A stretch of DNA of 64,000 bases from Erigeron canadensis (taxonomy: Eukaryota; Streptophyta; Magnoliopsida; Asterales; Asteraceae). The notes below the pieces were generated by a model. It ran no database searches and was not told the origin of the DNA. It worked only from the letters and a program-made list of their open reading frames with translations. The stretch lies in the NCBI RefSeq assembly GCF_010389155.1, contig NC_057768.1:24561966-24625965 (forward strand), written 5' to 3'. How positions within the stretch are numbered: the first letter of the stretch is position 1; the number at the start of each line of letters is the position of its first letter. Of this stretch, positions 52,143 through 64,000 are shown piece by piece. The translations under genes and the position numbers were made by a program.

Positions 52143-52310
52143 TTGGAAGCTTTGCATAAAGGTACGCGTTTCGATTCTCTCTTTGTTAATTGATATGATT
52201 GAACATTTGATTCTTTCCGCTGCGTACTCGTGAATTGTTATATGTTTATGTGCTCATATTCTAACAATAACTACACCGTCACCGTCGCTACCGTCGATGT
52301 ATTGTGCGAG
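51690..52310 (+). other. Promoter-like or LTR-like stretch with microsatellite
   Basis: TATAAATA at 51812-51819, a CT-rich leader (51880-51897) and a donor-like AAAG|GTACGCG near 52160 resemble a promoter with transcribed leader. ATTCTAACA near 52258-52266 could be an LTR end. No start codon or protein was linked to it. It could be the distal promoter of the receptor kinase at 52.9 kb or a solo LTR. Confidence 0.35.
52055..52141. repeat. (AAT)29 microsatellite
   Basis: Twenty-nine uninterrupted AAT units. The poly-tyrosine ORF predicted on the opposite strand is an artefact. Confidence 0.95.
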
Positions 52311-52627
52311 CACCAATCAAATATTATTAATGTAAATGAAGATAGTGTAATTATTTTAAAAATTAAAAGATAAAATGTTATAAATTAATTTATTTTTGAT
52401 AGATCATATGTTTTACTCGTAGTTGTTAAAGATATTAATGTTAATAAATTAAAGGTGTTTTGGACATTTTAAAATCTGAATTTTAAAATATAGTATAAAT
52501 AAAAAGTCCTAAACTTCTTTAAAGTTAAAAGATGAAAGAACAACCCGTTAGAATTTAAGTTTTAATACTATTCCAAATTTCTAATTCAAACATTAGCTAA
52601 GTCCCAATCTACAAGATATAATAATAA

Positions 52628-52791
52628 GGGTTTTGCTAAACAAAGCCCCAAGGGCTTTCGTTAATATGAATTAATTAGTTGTACACTTACATAAAAATTA
52701 AGGGGCCGACATTTAATATAGAATTATACAACCTTTTTATGCACGTTAAGTGAATTCCTAAGACTTCATTTAGCATTTTCCTAATAATAAT
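52628..52791. mobile_element. MULE-type MITE, family copy 2 (164 bp)
   Basis: Starts GGGTTTTGCTAAACAAAGCCC and ends CATTTAGCATTTTCC. Exact 9-bp duplication TAATAATAA (52619-52627 and 52792-52800). It lies 110 bp upstream of the receptor kinase ATG, so it may sit in the 5' UTR or core promoter. Confidence 0.88.
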
Positions 52792-52901
52792 CATAAGATT
52801 AAGTTTGAATAAACACATTAAATAAATGAAATAGGAATCATGTAAGCATTTATAAGATGATCCCATGTCTAAGAACTTCAAAATAAGGACTTGTTAAAGA
52901 A

Positions 52902-55900
52902 ATGAAAATGTTTCAAAGCTTTGGCTTTTTTCCAACCTTGGTTCTTCTTGGTTTTCTTACATCAGTATTGGTTCATGCCCAGGATGGGGATCAATCAGGT
53001 ACTAAATCATCATTTCTTTAAACACAACTAATTAGTATATATCTCTCTGCTTATCTGTTTCTTGATCAACCTCTTTTTTCCATCCCATTGCAGGATTTAT
53101 AAGCATAGATTGTGGAAGTCTTGAAGCCTACACAGATAATCTAACGGGCATTAATTACACACCGGATGCAGGTTTTATCGACAGTGGTGAAGTCCATAAC
53201 GTATTGTCGATATATAACTTGCTTATCATTGATACACAACTTAACACACTCACAAGTTTTCCTGTAAACACTAGAAACTGCTACACCCTACAACCAACCC
53301 AAGGAAAGGGTTATAGGTATCTCATAAGAGCACGATTTATGTACGGGAATTATGACTTAAAGGGGGAGCTTCCAGCGTTTGATATATATCTTGGGGCTGA
53401 TTACTGGGATACGATTAAGTTTAATTCGTTTTCTAAACCAGTAACCATTGAAATTATACATGTCTTGTCATCAGACTATGTACATATTTGTCTGGTAAAT
53501 ACAGGACATGGAACACCTTTCATATCAACAATAGAACTGCGGCTTCTGGCAAATAAAATGTATACAGAAATTGATATCGAATCATTATACCTTTTTGCAA
53601 GAGCAAATTTTGGAACTGCATTTGGAACAATCAGGTAAGCTTAATTAATAGTCCTTGGAGTAATATATTTTACCTTTTTACCAAAAAAGAAAACCTTAAT
53701 ATTTCTTACTCCTTGGGCTTCGTTTACAGCATTTGGATTGTTGCTGAATAAATGCAGAATTGCAGATGTACTAACTTCAGTTTTATTTATTCGCCATATA
53801 GGTACAAGGCTGACAAGTATGATCGACTGTGGAGTCCATTTAATCCGCCTAATAGTACTAGCATATACACTTCAGATAAGGTTGTTGCAGGACTTTGGAC
53901 AACCATTGACCCGCCATCAGAGGTCATGAGGGATGCCATCTCTCCAAAATATCCGAAGGATTCGCTAGATTTAAAATGGACGCCAGATAATACCAGTGAT
54001 AAATTTATCATTTACATGCACTTTGCTGAAATTGAAATATTGAAAAAAAATCAGACCAGAGAGTTCAACATTTACCTAAATGGAAACATCTCATTTGGAC
54101 CTTTCTCTCCGCTAAATCACACAGTCACCACTATCCGTAGCACAGAACCTGAGACAATAGCACCCACATATTTACTAACAATAAATAAAACTAAAGGATC
54201 AACCCTTCCCCCAATCATCAATGCTATCGAGCTTTATACTTTAAAGCAGCTCCAACAAAGACACACAGATGACCACGATGGTAAGTGTAGAATCTGTCCT
54301 TTGGTTTATAGCCAAGTAATTAAGATACTAGTTATGAGAATCATGACTATCTGACATGCCTCGACTCTTTTCAACTGCCTATAAAATAAATAATAGCTGC
54401 TACAATGTGGAGCATTAAGTCAACTTACAACGTTGCAAAAAACTGGCAAGGAGATCCATGTACTCCATATAAATATGTTTGGAATGGTATCAAATGCAGC
54501 TACAATGATACCAAATATTCGAGGATCGTGTCGTTGTAAGTATACAATTTCAAGACCCCCAATTTAAATCCTATTCTGCTTGCAAAAGTTTATTCACATT
54601 TAATCTTGATATCAGGAACTTGTCTAACAGTGGCTTGAACGGCGTAATATATCATGGGTTAGCTAATCTCACAATGATGCATACCCTGTAAGTTAACTTA
54701 ATACTCTTGTGAAAATTTTAATTAAATCTAAATTATAAGATAGAGTGAAATCCAGTCTCCATACCTGTTTTAGGGATCTGTCAAATAATAACATAACAGG
54801 AACTGTGCCGGATTTTCTCTCTGGAATGAACTCCCTAACAGTCCTGTAAGTTATTATTCCTTAGGCCACCATTCCAGCAATTAGTACTTTTTTAAGTGGT
54901 AAAAACTAATCTTACTAGTTGTTATAGCAATCTAAAAGGAAACAATTTTGTCGGGCCAATTCCAGCAGGGCTTCTAGCAAAGGCGAGCAAGGGTTCATTG
55001 ACCTTAAGGTTCGGTAGCCATTTGCATAACCAAAAAAAGTCTTACTATAATAAGACTCACTCCTTTAGTATTTAACATCTTACATCTATACCCTTAATTA
55101 TATCAGTTATGATGACATAAGTACGGGAGATGTTGCAAGTTCTTGCGGAAGGAGTAACTGTAAAAGTAAGAAGGATAACAAATTCGTTGTTCCAGTAATA
55201 ACAACAGTTGCATCATTCATTGTGATCTTGTTGGCATTCATCGCTATATTGTTGATTAAAAACCAAAAAGAGCAAGGTATGAGAAACACTGCTCTTTAAA
55301 TCTATAGTTATGCAAAATAATCCTTAACTGGTAAATATGCATGCATAAAAGTAAAGACCACCTTAAGTCACGCAAGATCAATAATGTGAAAATCGTACGC
55401 AGGCAAAAGAAGAGGCATGGGGCCGGAAATAAGAAAACAGCAGTACACTTACTCAGAGGTACAAAGCATCACTGACAATTTCAACGTTGTTATCGGGAGA
55501 GGAGGATTTGGAACAGTTTACCATGGATATATCGGTGATACCCAAGTTGCTGTGAAGATGCTTTCCACCTCATCTCAACAAGGGGACAAGGAATTTCAGG
55601 CAGAGGTAAGATCTTTTCCTGCAGTAATGATCTATCATATCTATATTTTCTGAGTTCTGAACTGAAACATTTGACATATCTAGCAACAAGAACATGAATG
55701 CAATGAATATTTACATGAGAAATTAAATATTTCCCGCCATTTAATTACAGGCTTATCTCCTTCTGAGTGTTCATCATAAAAACTTGACTTCACTTGTTGG
55801 GTACTGCAATGATGAAAGCCACAAGGGAATCATCTATGAGTACATGGCTAACGGAAACTTGGAAAACCATCTATTCGGTAATTGTTACAATTGGCATTTG

Positions 55901-56863
55901 TTCGTTGTCTAACCCTCTCTGTTTCTCAAGTCATCACCTTCTAACTAAGACATGTATTAAGTCCTTTTCTATTCTTTTAAGCTTAAATTAAGCCCTATTT
56001 AATGATATAAAATATAAATTACCCAAGCAGATACAAGTTCGAGTGTCTTGGATTGGGAACAAAGGCTACAAATAGGATGCGATGCAGCAAATGGTCAGTA
56101 ATCAAACTATTCCAGCATCTAATTGCTTGTATTTTTGCTTCTATGATCATGAAGGTTTATAGCCATAATCCATATGAGGTTCTATTTACAGGGCTACAGT
56201 ACCTGCATCATGGTTGCAAGCCACCGATAGTCCATAGAGACGTCAAGTGTACCAACATCTTACTGAATGAAACACTTCAAGCGAAATTAGCAGACTTTGG
56301 GCTGTCCAGGGCTTTTCCAGCAGAAGGGGGTACCCATATATCAACAGTAATTGCTGGCACTCCTGGTTACCTCGACCCTGAGTGAGTTTTCTTAAGAAAC
56401 ATCTAAGCCACTATATCTCCATTGATCAAACATAATAAAAATCTTGGCTTTCAGGTACTACACGTCAAACAGGTTGACTGAAAAAAGTGATGTTTATAGC
56501 TTCGGAGTTGTGCTTCTAGTGATAATTACAGGCAAACCAGCAATAATCAAATATGAAACCGATAACATTCACATAAGTCGATGGGTCAATTTAAGGCTAG
56601 CAGAGGGGGATGTGAAAAACATTGTGGATTCTAGTATACTTGGGGATTTTGACATCAATTCAGCATGGAAGGCAGTGGAACTGGCAATGGCCTGTGTTGC
56701 CCACACACCAAGCAGAAGACCAACCATGAATGAAGTGGTAATGGAGTTAAATGATTGTTTGGCGACAGAAAGAGCTCGTCAGGAGGCCAAACCAAAGACT
56801 TTATCGGCACTCACGTCTCTAAATTTGGAGAATGTGCAAGTTCAAGTTCCAAACCCAAGTTAG
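52902..56863 (+). CDS. Malectin-like LRR receptor-like serine/threonine kinase (LRR-RLK subfamily I)
   Basis: Single-pass plasma-membrane receptor kinase; relatives act in defence and symbiosis signalling, but this ligand is unknown. Thirteen exons: 52902-52998, 53094-53634, 53802-54280, 54397-54535, 54616-54687, 54774-54845, 54928-55008, 55107-55276, 55403-55605, 55751-55877, 56031-56093, 56192-56381 and 56455-56863. All junctions stay in phase, giving 2,643 nt and 880 residues, the family's usual size. Order: signal peptide (1-28), malectin-like domain (about 34-375; [26 protein letters not shown]), NWQGDPC (about 384-390), three 24-residue LRRs on separate exons (419-493), membrane helix (about 520-544), kinase (about 575-850). 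Kinase residues: GRGGFG 582-587, VAVK with Lys602, HRD 696-698 (RD type), DFG 716-718, [11 protein letters not shown]. All catalytic residues are present, so it should be active. The glycine loop has Arg instead of the common Lys or Glu. Confidence 0.93.
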
Positions 56864-57047
56864 TGAATCAGAAACAAAATGCGTTAAATTCATGTACAGT
56901 TTTATATAAGATATGTTGTGCAAATAGCTTCTAAAGTTTATTTTCTTTCTAGAATGAGAGATAAGACTGCACAAGCTTAGCTCTTCTTTCATTCCAGTCT
57001 TCTGTAAGATCGACTTACAGATATATGTTTACTATTTCCTTTACTAC

Positions 57048-57053
57048 AATAAA
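57048..57053 (+). terminator. Polyadenylation signal of the receptor kinase gene
   Basis: AATAAA 185 bases after the stop codon, in T-rich sequence. Confidence 0.5.
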
Positions 57054-57059
57054 ATTATC

Positions 57060-59049
57060 TTCTGCATGTTGTTAAGCTATGCAGTTGTGAAAGGTATCGG
57101 AGAAACTAAAGCATCCTCAAATTTATGCAACAAACTGTATTCATTCAACAACTCAACAATCTTTCTCTTGGGAAAAAAAAAGTTGTTTTTTGATGGAAAA
57201 GCAACATATCCAACTAATACATCATTTTATTTATAACAAAGTCATTGAAGTTTAAATTTGATGGAACACTGGTCAAGTTAGTGATATCTTCATTCATAGA
57301 TCACAGAGGCATTACAAGCTGGCAAATTTTAATGAGGTTTAAACAAAGAACTAAAATTTCATATTCGTAGAGCCACGGATATTTCTGCTAAGTTAACACA
57401 GTTGGCTCGGGTAAGGTTTCCTAGACCCTGAAAGAAGACACAGTATGGGAACACTTGCGGTTTGTGCATTGACAGAAGCTTACCAACTAAGTGTAAGGGA
57501 TAAACAGCAGAAAACAGTTGGTGATTCCATAAAAGGGCTGTCAGATTTTGTTATGTGGGACTATAAAAGTGTCTGGAACAATCTCCCTATGCTCAGGTAG
57601 GGGTAAGAGTATCTACATCTCACCTTCCCCATACCCCGCTTATGGCTTCTTGGTTTTATGTCACTTGAGACATTGTGTGCAATAAGTGCACTTGAACTAT
57701 TGCACCCTTTTGAAATCTATATAGGTGTTCTGCTCTTGGTCTATGTTTCCGACATACTGTTCCTAATATCCTTTGGTTTTATCTCGTTGCATTATATGAG
57801 TTCATGTTGATAACTAACAATCAATCTCCAAAAAATGCACAACTATATTCCTATTCTGTATGTCTATCACTATCCGAAGTGGGACGGAATGAAGGGAAAA
57901 CTTTGTGAGTTTGTATATACATTTTGGAAGCAAACAGGGGTGTTCGGTTACAATCTATATCTGTATTTATATATCTATCTATATCTATTCTATATTACAT
58001 TATAAAGCATTTGATCTTTTCCAATATTCTCATAAAAAAACTTGATCTACCTAAACTACTCCAATTGTGGTACAGGGTCAGGGTTCCCTCCATTATTATA
58101 TATTTTTTTTACATCTCTCAACCCTTAAAATAACCACACCGCCGCTACCTGAACAAAACCTTACCTATGATTGTTAATGTAAGGACGGTAACCCCACAAG
58201 AATTACAATGCAAATACAATATAAATGAAAATTGCAGGTAAGTAATTGAGCGACTATTTAATTAATGCTTTATATATAGAGAGAGAGGGTACCTGTATCG
58301 CAAGATCTAGTAGTAATAAATCACAAAATATACTGTATATGTAATAGCAATGTTGGTTTTCACATAATCCATTAACGGGGTAATGGATTTGTTGGTCGAA
58401 AAGAGATACAACAACAGCGCATAGGTTAAAAGCAATAGCCATTTCAAATTTGGGATCGCCCTCCATCGACTAATCCTAACGGACTGTTAAATTTAATTTT
58501 AGCTAAACAAATTTTAAAGTTTTAACTTGTCCATTAAAATTTTTTCATAACTTATTTAAATTAACTAGAATTAGACGGGTACCGGCATGATTACATCTTT
58601 TAATTATTGCAGTGAAGTCTGCCTGATCTAAAATACTGTCTCAACTCTATGGAAAAGCAACTACACGCATGAAAGATAAAATAAAATGCAAAACCAATCT
58701 GGTTGTTTAGGCTAAAGTAATGTTTTGTAGTTGTAGATGAGCAATAGCCAAGAATATTAGAATAAAAAATGCAGGCTTAACACATTTAATGGCTTAGCCA
58801 AACGTTGATCACGGTTCAAAACTTTTTAAAAGGCATATTGTGAATTCTTTGCCAATGACGTGAAGTATGGAGGTTTTCTCAGCATTAGCTAGTTTCCTCC
58901 AGAACGGTAGTGGGACTTACACCGCCAGTCATGCCCTCGGATTGACTGTGCTAGTGACGTGGTCGATCTCTACCGGACGATGAAGAAACATGCCGCCGAG
59001 TCAAATCACCACTGTCATTAAAAAAATATATAAATAAAAACATAACTGA
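57060..59049. other. Intergenic; weak SINE-tail remnant at 57595-57665
   Basis: CTCAGGTAGGGGTAAGAGTA followed by CACCTTCCCCATACCCCGCT resembles the 3' body of a widespread dicot SINE. No gene supported elsewhere; the 70-codon minus ORF at 58254-58466 was not recognised. Confidence 0.35.
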
Positions 59050-62000
59050 GTATTTTCTTTCATATAGTCAGCTTGGCATTGCAATATTTGCAAATTGCAA
59101 TGAGTCTGTCGTAGTCTTGCTTTGATATTGGTAAAATCAAAGAGAGTTGTCTTTTATCTATAAAACATCAAATAATAACTATAATATTATGAATTCATAG
59201 ATTATGGATATCCACGTCCTATAACTCATTCTCTTTTGTATTCCATCTATTATGGATTATGAGATAGTAGAAAATCATACTCTTATTCTCTTTATTCTTG
59301 TTCTTTATATTTTCTATTGTTATTATATATATATATCTATATTTGCTAACTATTAGGTCGTTGTTTTACAACACGTTATCAGCACGATTCTTTCAAAATC
59401 AAGGTTGTCGTGGATTAAGGTAAACGTTTGAGGTATTGTACATGGTTTTCAACTTATTCCTAACGTTTTACTAGCGTTTTTTTAACGACTAATCTATATA
59501 TGTTCAATGATGATGATTGTTCATGTATCTAATTTTTCAATCATGAAAACTACTGCTCCAATGTTTACATGGCACGTGTATGTATATTGATCCGCATCTT
59601 GCCCTCTTGGTTCGGTAAATTTTGGTTTTCAATGATGCTTATATCCATTTGATTCAAATTTGATTTTGTGGTTTAGCTATATGTGATATGTGATATCATA
59701 TATTTTACCCATGAGAAATATATAAACTGGATAGTTTTATGAGTGTTGTATGGGTTGTAAAAGATAACAATATTCTAATTAAATATTGATATTTTATTAT
59801 GCATATTAAACCCTACAAATCTAAAATATCTGTTAAAAATATATAACGGCCATTGAACTAAGATGAGAAAATAGATTTTTCAGATTTCTAAAGGAATTCA
59901 AAGCGTTTGCCACACCCCTCAATTTTTAAGTGATTAAAATAAATTTACATATTTCGAAACCATAGCTCTTTATTTGATATTTGAATATTTGATCTTAAGT
60001 CTAGAAAGAGTTGTTTCACTAGACATATAAACTGGGATCCTTAAGAAAGGAATAGGAGCATGAAACGGGACCTTTCTTTTGAATTCTAATAGTGTCAATT
60101 TGATTTTGTTATGACTAATTGGTTGATGGTCTATCAAGGTGCATTATGTATTTATGTACGTGCTTAAATTAATATATGACAAATTTTAATGCCCTCTATT
60201 AATGAAAATTATTTATATAAGTAAAATTGTACCTTAATTCAATTTAGAACATTCACGTTTGATTAATGTTAAAGGTTTGTGTTTTGTTTTAGCCCTGATG
60301 ATATAGAATACTATATAGCTTACCACACATATATGTACAATAAAATTAATATAACTATAAGTCTTTACATAAATTGAATTCATGACTTATACGAAAGAAC
60401 CTAGCTTTTGTAGGTTGCTACGAGTATTTATTATTATTTGAGCATATACTTATAAAGATTATAAGTTTCATCTTGCTTGTACATATAATATCCTTTGACA
60501 CAATTATAGAATTGATTGAAACTATTTTACTACGGAAAGAAAGTCTTATTAGATGGTAATGAGTTTCTTGTTAGTCTAGTGTATTTCAAAGTCATACATA
60601 ACCTCTAGAAATATTTTATGGGAAAATTCTTTTAGATACATGACAGATATCAATTCACATTTATATTGAACTAGTGTTTAGACCCCGTGCGATGCACGGA
60701 CAACCCTAAATAATTTTTCTTAAACTTTATTTTAAGATTGTATCAATGAATAAATATAACTAAGTTGGACATCATAAAAATATTATTATGAGTTGATTAA
60801 TTTAAAGAAGAAGAATGCTAGATATACTTTGGGATTTATTAATGATACACGAGGGCTTAAAACGCGTACATTGCACGCCAGAGAGAAATTATAAAATGGA
60901 TTGCCCATAACCGCCACAAGCAATACACGAACGGTTACATATTCAAATTTTTGAAAATTTGAACTTCTTGAAAGCATAACTAATCCGTTTTAGAAAATTT
61001 GAACTTCTTATAAAAGTAACTAATCCGTAGACCTTCTAAGGAGCAATATTGTAATGATTTTTGGGCTTTCTTGCATTTTTAAGCATGCCACATAGGCAAT
61101 AACTAACAAATTTTGAAGTGAGATTTATATAATGTAGGGATATGGTAACAATTGCTTATCTATAAAATAAATGACTTGATCTATTTGATTTTGAGATGAT
61201 ATATTAATTATTTTGGGTATAAAGACGATGTTAGATATGACTATTGTTATATTACTTAAGTTTGTATGTTATACTTTGTGATGTATATGATATTTAGTGA
61301 ACTATAAAAAAATTTATGACATAGATCTTTAGAAGTTAAGACTCAATGTGCAAAATGTAATTTGATTATCTAAGACAATTAGAGGAATAAAGTGATATGA
61401 AACAAATCTTTGATTGAATATAAACCTTGATATACATGACACCATCGAATGTTTATTTCATGTGTAAGATTGTAACATAATTTATGTGCATTTAATTATG
61501 ATATCGTAAAGATTATTTTGGCATGCACTTTATATGGTTTGATAATGCGACATTTTGTTAATTGATCAATGAAAAAGTATGTATAACTTCATGATATGTT
61601 ATATGCCAAATGTGAATATTATTGTATGTCCAAGGCGTTAGAAAAGCTAAGAAATAAATCTGTAAAAGTATATTAAGGCACTTTGATAATTGATCGGTCA
61701 TAATATATGTGCAACTTGAATTGTATACTTAATTACTTTACATGGCTATATGTCAACACAATATTATACATGAGTATCTTAAGTTATTTAAGGCTCTAGA
61801 TGAGATAATATAAATTTGTCATAGAGAAATAAATATTTAAAGGTGAAGGTACTAATTTTTGGTATTATAGTTAGTGCGCACACACATATATGTCCGTATA
61901 TTATATTTATTGGACCTTGATTATTTTATTAATGACATGATTAAGGAGATAAGACTAGATGTTACTAATTATAAATAGATCAATTACTAGTAACATGGTG

Positions 62001-64000
62001 CAAAAAATGAAGATATCACTAAATACACATTATGGCCATGCATATGAAACTTAAATTTGTCTAAATGTCGGATCACGAATAAAGGAAAAGATATATGTGT
62101 ATATTCAACATTATGAAGGATGTTAAGAATGACGGATATAAAATATAAACAAAGAAGAAAAATTTCTTAGTTGGATGTGTTTGAAGTATCTCACATATAT
62201 ATATATATATATATGAGTTATGTTTGTATGTGTTTTATAAGCTTTATAAGACACTTTATTGATTGTTTAAAGGCACGTATCTTTCCAACTCTATAATAAT
62301 ATAGATGTTGTATTTAATTGTGCGAAAACTCAAAAGAGTAAAAATAAATAAATTTAAAGGAGCAATTTTAGTTTCAAAGTACCAATGTGCTAGCCCTCCA
62401 ATATGTTTTTAAAAAATAAATGTGCAATGGACACATATGTTAATCCAATTGGTTGGGATGACCGGGTAGACCATCACTGGTCAATGATGATGCGAAATAT
62501 AAATAAGGGTTAAGAGATTCTTCAAAGTGGTTATCTAAATTGTGGTTATTGCTCAATAAGAATGTATGTGCCAAGTACAATAAGGATTAAATTCCTAAAT
62601 GGAACATATGCAAAGGAGATGTAAATAGGCATATACATCGGCCATCAAAAGACCATTTAGTATTCTAAATCGATGCATCGTCTAAATGAGTCATTAAAGT
62701 CGCAATGTGAAGTTTGCGTGATTGATTGCTCATCTTATAAGATTGAGAGCATATTCCATATTTGGCTATTATGATTAGTACTATAATGATCATTTGAGAG
62801 CAAAATAGTTTGGGGTCACGTAATTCGCATCATGCCATCGTATTTCCTCCCCATTTTACTTGGTTTATGGTCAGAAACCAAATATGTCTCATATAAAAGT
62901 TTTTAGTTATGCGAAAATATCTTAATGTTGCTCCACCACAATGCACAAAGATGAGACCTTAAAGAATGTTGGAAATAATGTTGGGAAAATATGTGTGCCT
63001 TGGAAGTACACATGGTCATGCTTTGATTCAGTTCGAAACTCTCTGATTAACAAGACACTAGTATGACTGTTTTGGGTATGAGTTGATACATGAAAGAGAT
63101 GTATATAGTCAATAAAGCCATAATTTTGAGATTTGTTTATGGTTTATGTTTCTCATTTGGTATGATTTAGTTTTCCCAACATTAGGGGGAGATGCTCCCA
63201 ACGGGGGAGATGCTCCCAACATTAGGGAGATATGAAAAGCAGCTTAAAGTTGAACTAAGCAAAGATGAATTATCAAAGATCCTCACATCAGATTATATAA
63301 ATATAATGTTCATGGGATAATTCATATATTACATGTAGTAATTGCCAGAAATGTTGACTGACCAAAAAGAGAGTGAAAAATTTATATATGCCAGCTGCAA
63401 ATGCTCCGATCAGTAATTAGTATACATATGTTTGAAGCATAGTACATAAGTCGATTCCAAATAAAAATCCTCGAAAAAAAAGGAGCAAGAAAATAAGATG
63501 GTCAAACTCGAGGTATGAAAGACCCCATTAAAGTTATTGATGAAACAAGACATGGAGGTATAGAGAAATCTCAAGTACCTGAAAAAGTGAATATTAAACA
63601 TTGAGATCTCAATAAACAATATCATGTCTAGAGAGTTATGGAATCGATCGAATAAGTGAAATCGACGTCGATAATGATTTTGAATTTGATATAGCGCTAA
63701 GTACTATGGATAAATATGAGGATCTTGAAATCATGCATGAAAAAAAAGGGTTCTAAGATATATATAATTGGCGAAAAGAAAAAGACGCAAAAGTTGGACA
63801 TCAAGTCCGTACACTTGAAAGTGTAACGTTTTATATATAATTGTTGAGTGCGAAACATAAATGACAAAATCACATGTACGATACATAATGCATAATCTTC
63901 CAAGTAATCGACAACCAAGATGGAGCATTTACGAATAAATTTATAATGGTTGACCATAATTGATATAAGTGGGCCATTGTGAAACTTGTCATGGAATGAG
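59050..64000 (+). mobile_element. Decayed Ty1/copia retrotransposon (runs off right edge)
   Basis: At 59367-59390 the sequence TTACAACACGTTATCAGCACGA resembles the LTR-end/primer-site region of some plant copia elements. Far downstream, pol relics appear in the right order. Gag-pre-integrase-like HHWSMMMRNI lies near 62475. Integrase pieces RNVKFA, stop, LIAHLIRLRAYS lie near 62700-62755, and LVYGQKPNMSHIKVF near 62860-62905. PAANAP lies near 63390. VDNDFEFDIALSTMDKYEDL lies near 63670-63725, and VGHQVRTLESV follows. Many stops and frame changes separate them. Gag is unrecognisable, and 61141-62440 shows nothing clear. The left LTR boundary is a guess. Confidence 0.6.
60671..61140 (-). mobile_element. 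Helitron B, internally deleted sister of Helitron A
   Basis: 470 bp with the same termini as Helitron A: minus-strand 5' TCCCTACATTATATAAATC, and 3' hairpin then CTAAACACTAG, flanked by A (60670) and T (61141). It equals Helitron A without bases 20821-21842, that is, without the RPA-like gene. A few substitutions separate the copies. Inserted within the decayed copia element. Confidence 0.88.

Noticed and set aside
51939..52157. ORF with a long poly-tyrosine run
   Set aside because: Pure reading of the (AAT)29 microsatellite on the opposite strand.
57400..57440. GFLDPE-like reading resembling a kinase activation segment
   Set aside because: Too short, with a stop just before it and no other kinase motif nearby; likely chance after the real kinase gene.

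Overview
The window is nuclear DNA from a flowering plant. Genes are split by GT-AG introns, intergenic DNA is AT-rich and packed with plant transposon types (MITEs, Helitrons, tRNA-derived SINEs, LTR and LINE remnants), and every recognisable protein is a plant family. The LINE zinc-finger/RNase-H tail and the captured RPA-like gene look like those common in asterids, perhaps Asteraceae; that is an impression, not a result. No tRNA, rRNA, CRISPR or organellar gene was seen.

Layout. 1-1.85 kb: first exon of an R2R3-MYB gene on the minus strand that runs off the left edge, with a MITE in its intron. 2-13 kb: gene-poor, with MITEs, SINE-like pieces, a LINE tail, a perfect 143-bp tandem duplication and a broken POLTERGEIST-type PP2C gene end. 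13.4-15.05 kb: an intact six-exon gene for ribosomal protein uS11 (RPS14), plus strand. 15.2-26.8 kb: a nest of transposons, including a related LTR inserted into an LTR-like element made of tandem hairpins, a Helitron inside the inner LTR carrying an RPA1-like gene, a second Helitron, and MULE and CACTA foldbacks. 27.1-29.8 kb: a second RPS14 gene, minus strand, convergent with the first. 30.0-30.5 kb: a Helitron. 31.3-33.2 kb: a small LYR-motif protein gene. 33.9-40.0 kb: a nine-exon membrane-protein-of-ER-body (MEB)-like gene, minus strand. 40-52.8 kb: gene-poor, with a LINE tail, MULE MITEs, a CACTA foldback, an Emigrant-like MITE, diverged repeats and a microsatellite. 52.9-56.9 kb: a complete 13-exon malectin-like LRR receptor kinase. 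57-64 kb: a decayed Ty1/copia element holding an internally deleted sister of the RPA-carrying Helitron.

The genes do not form a pathway: a transcription factor, two ribosomal protein paralogues, a probable mitochondrial assembly factor, an ER membrane protein and a cell-surface receptor. The most instructive items are the Helitron pair, whose size difference equals one 1,022-bp deletion at a 2-bp microhomology; the two tandem arrays of hairpins with differing but self-complementary arms; the diverged RPS14 pair around the transposon nest; and several small transposons with exact target duplications. All exon models were built by hand from splice sites, phase and family resemblance; no search was run.
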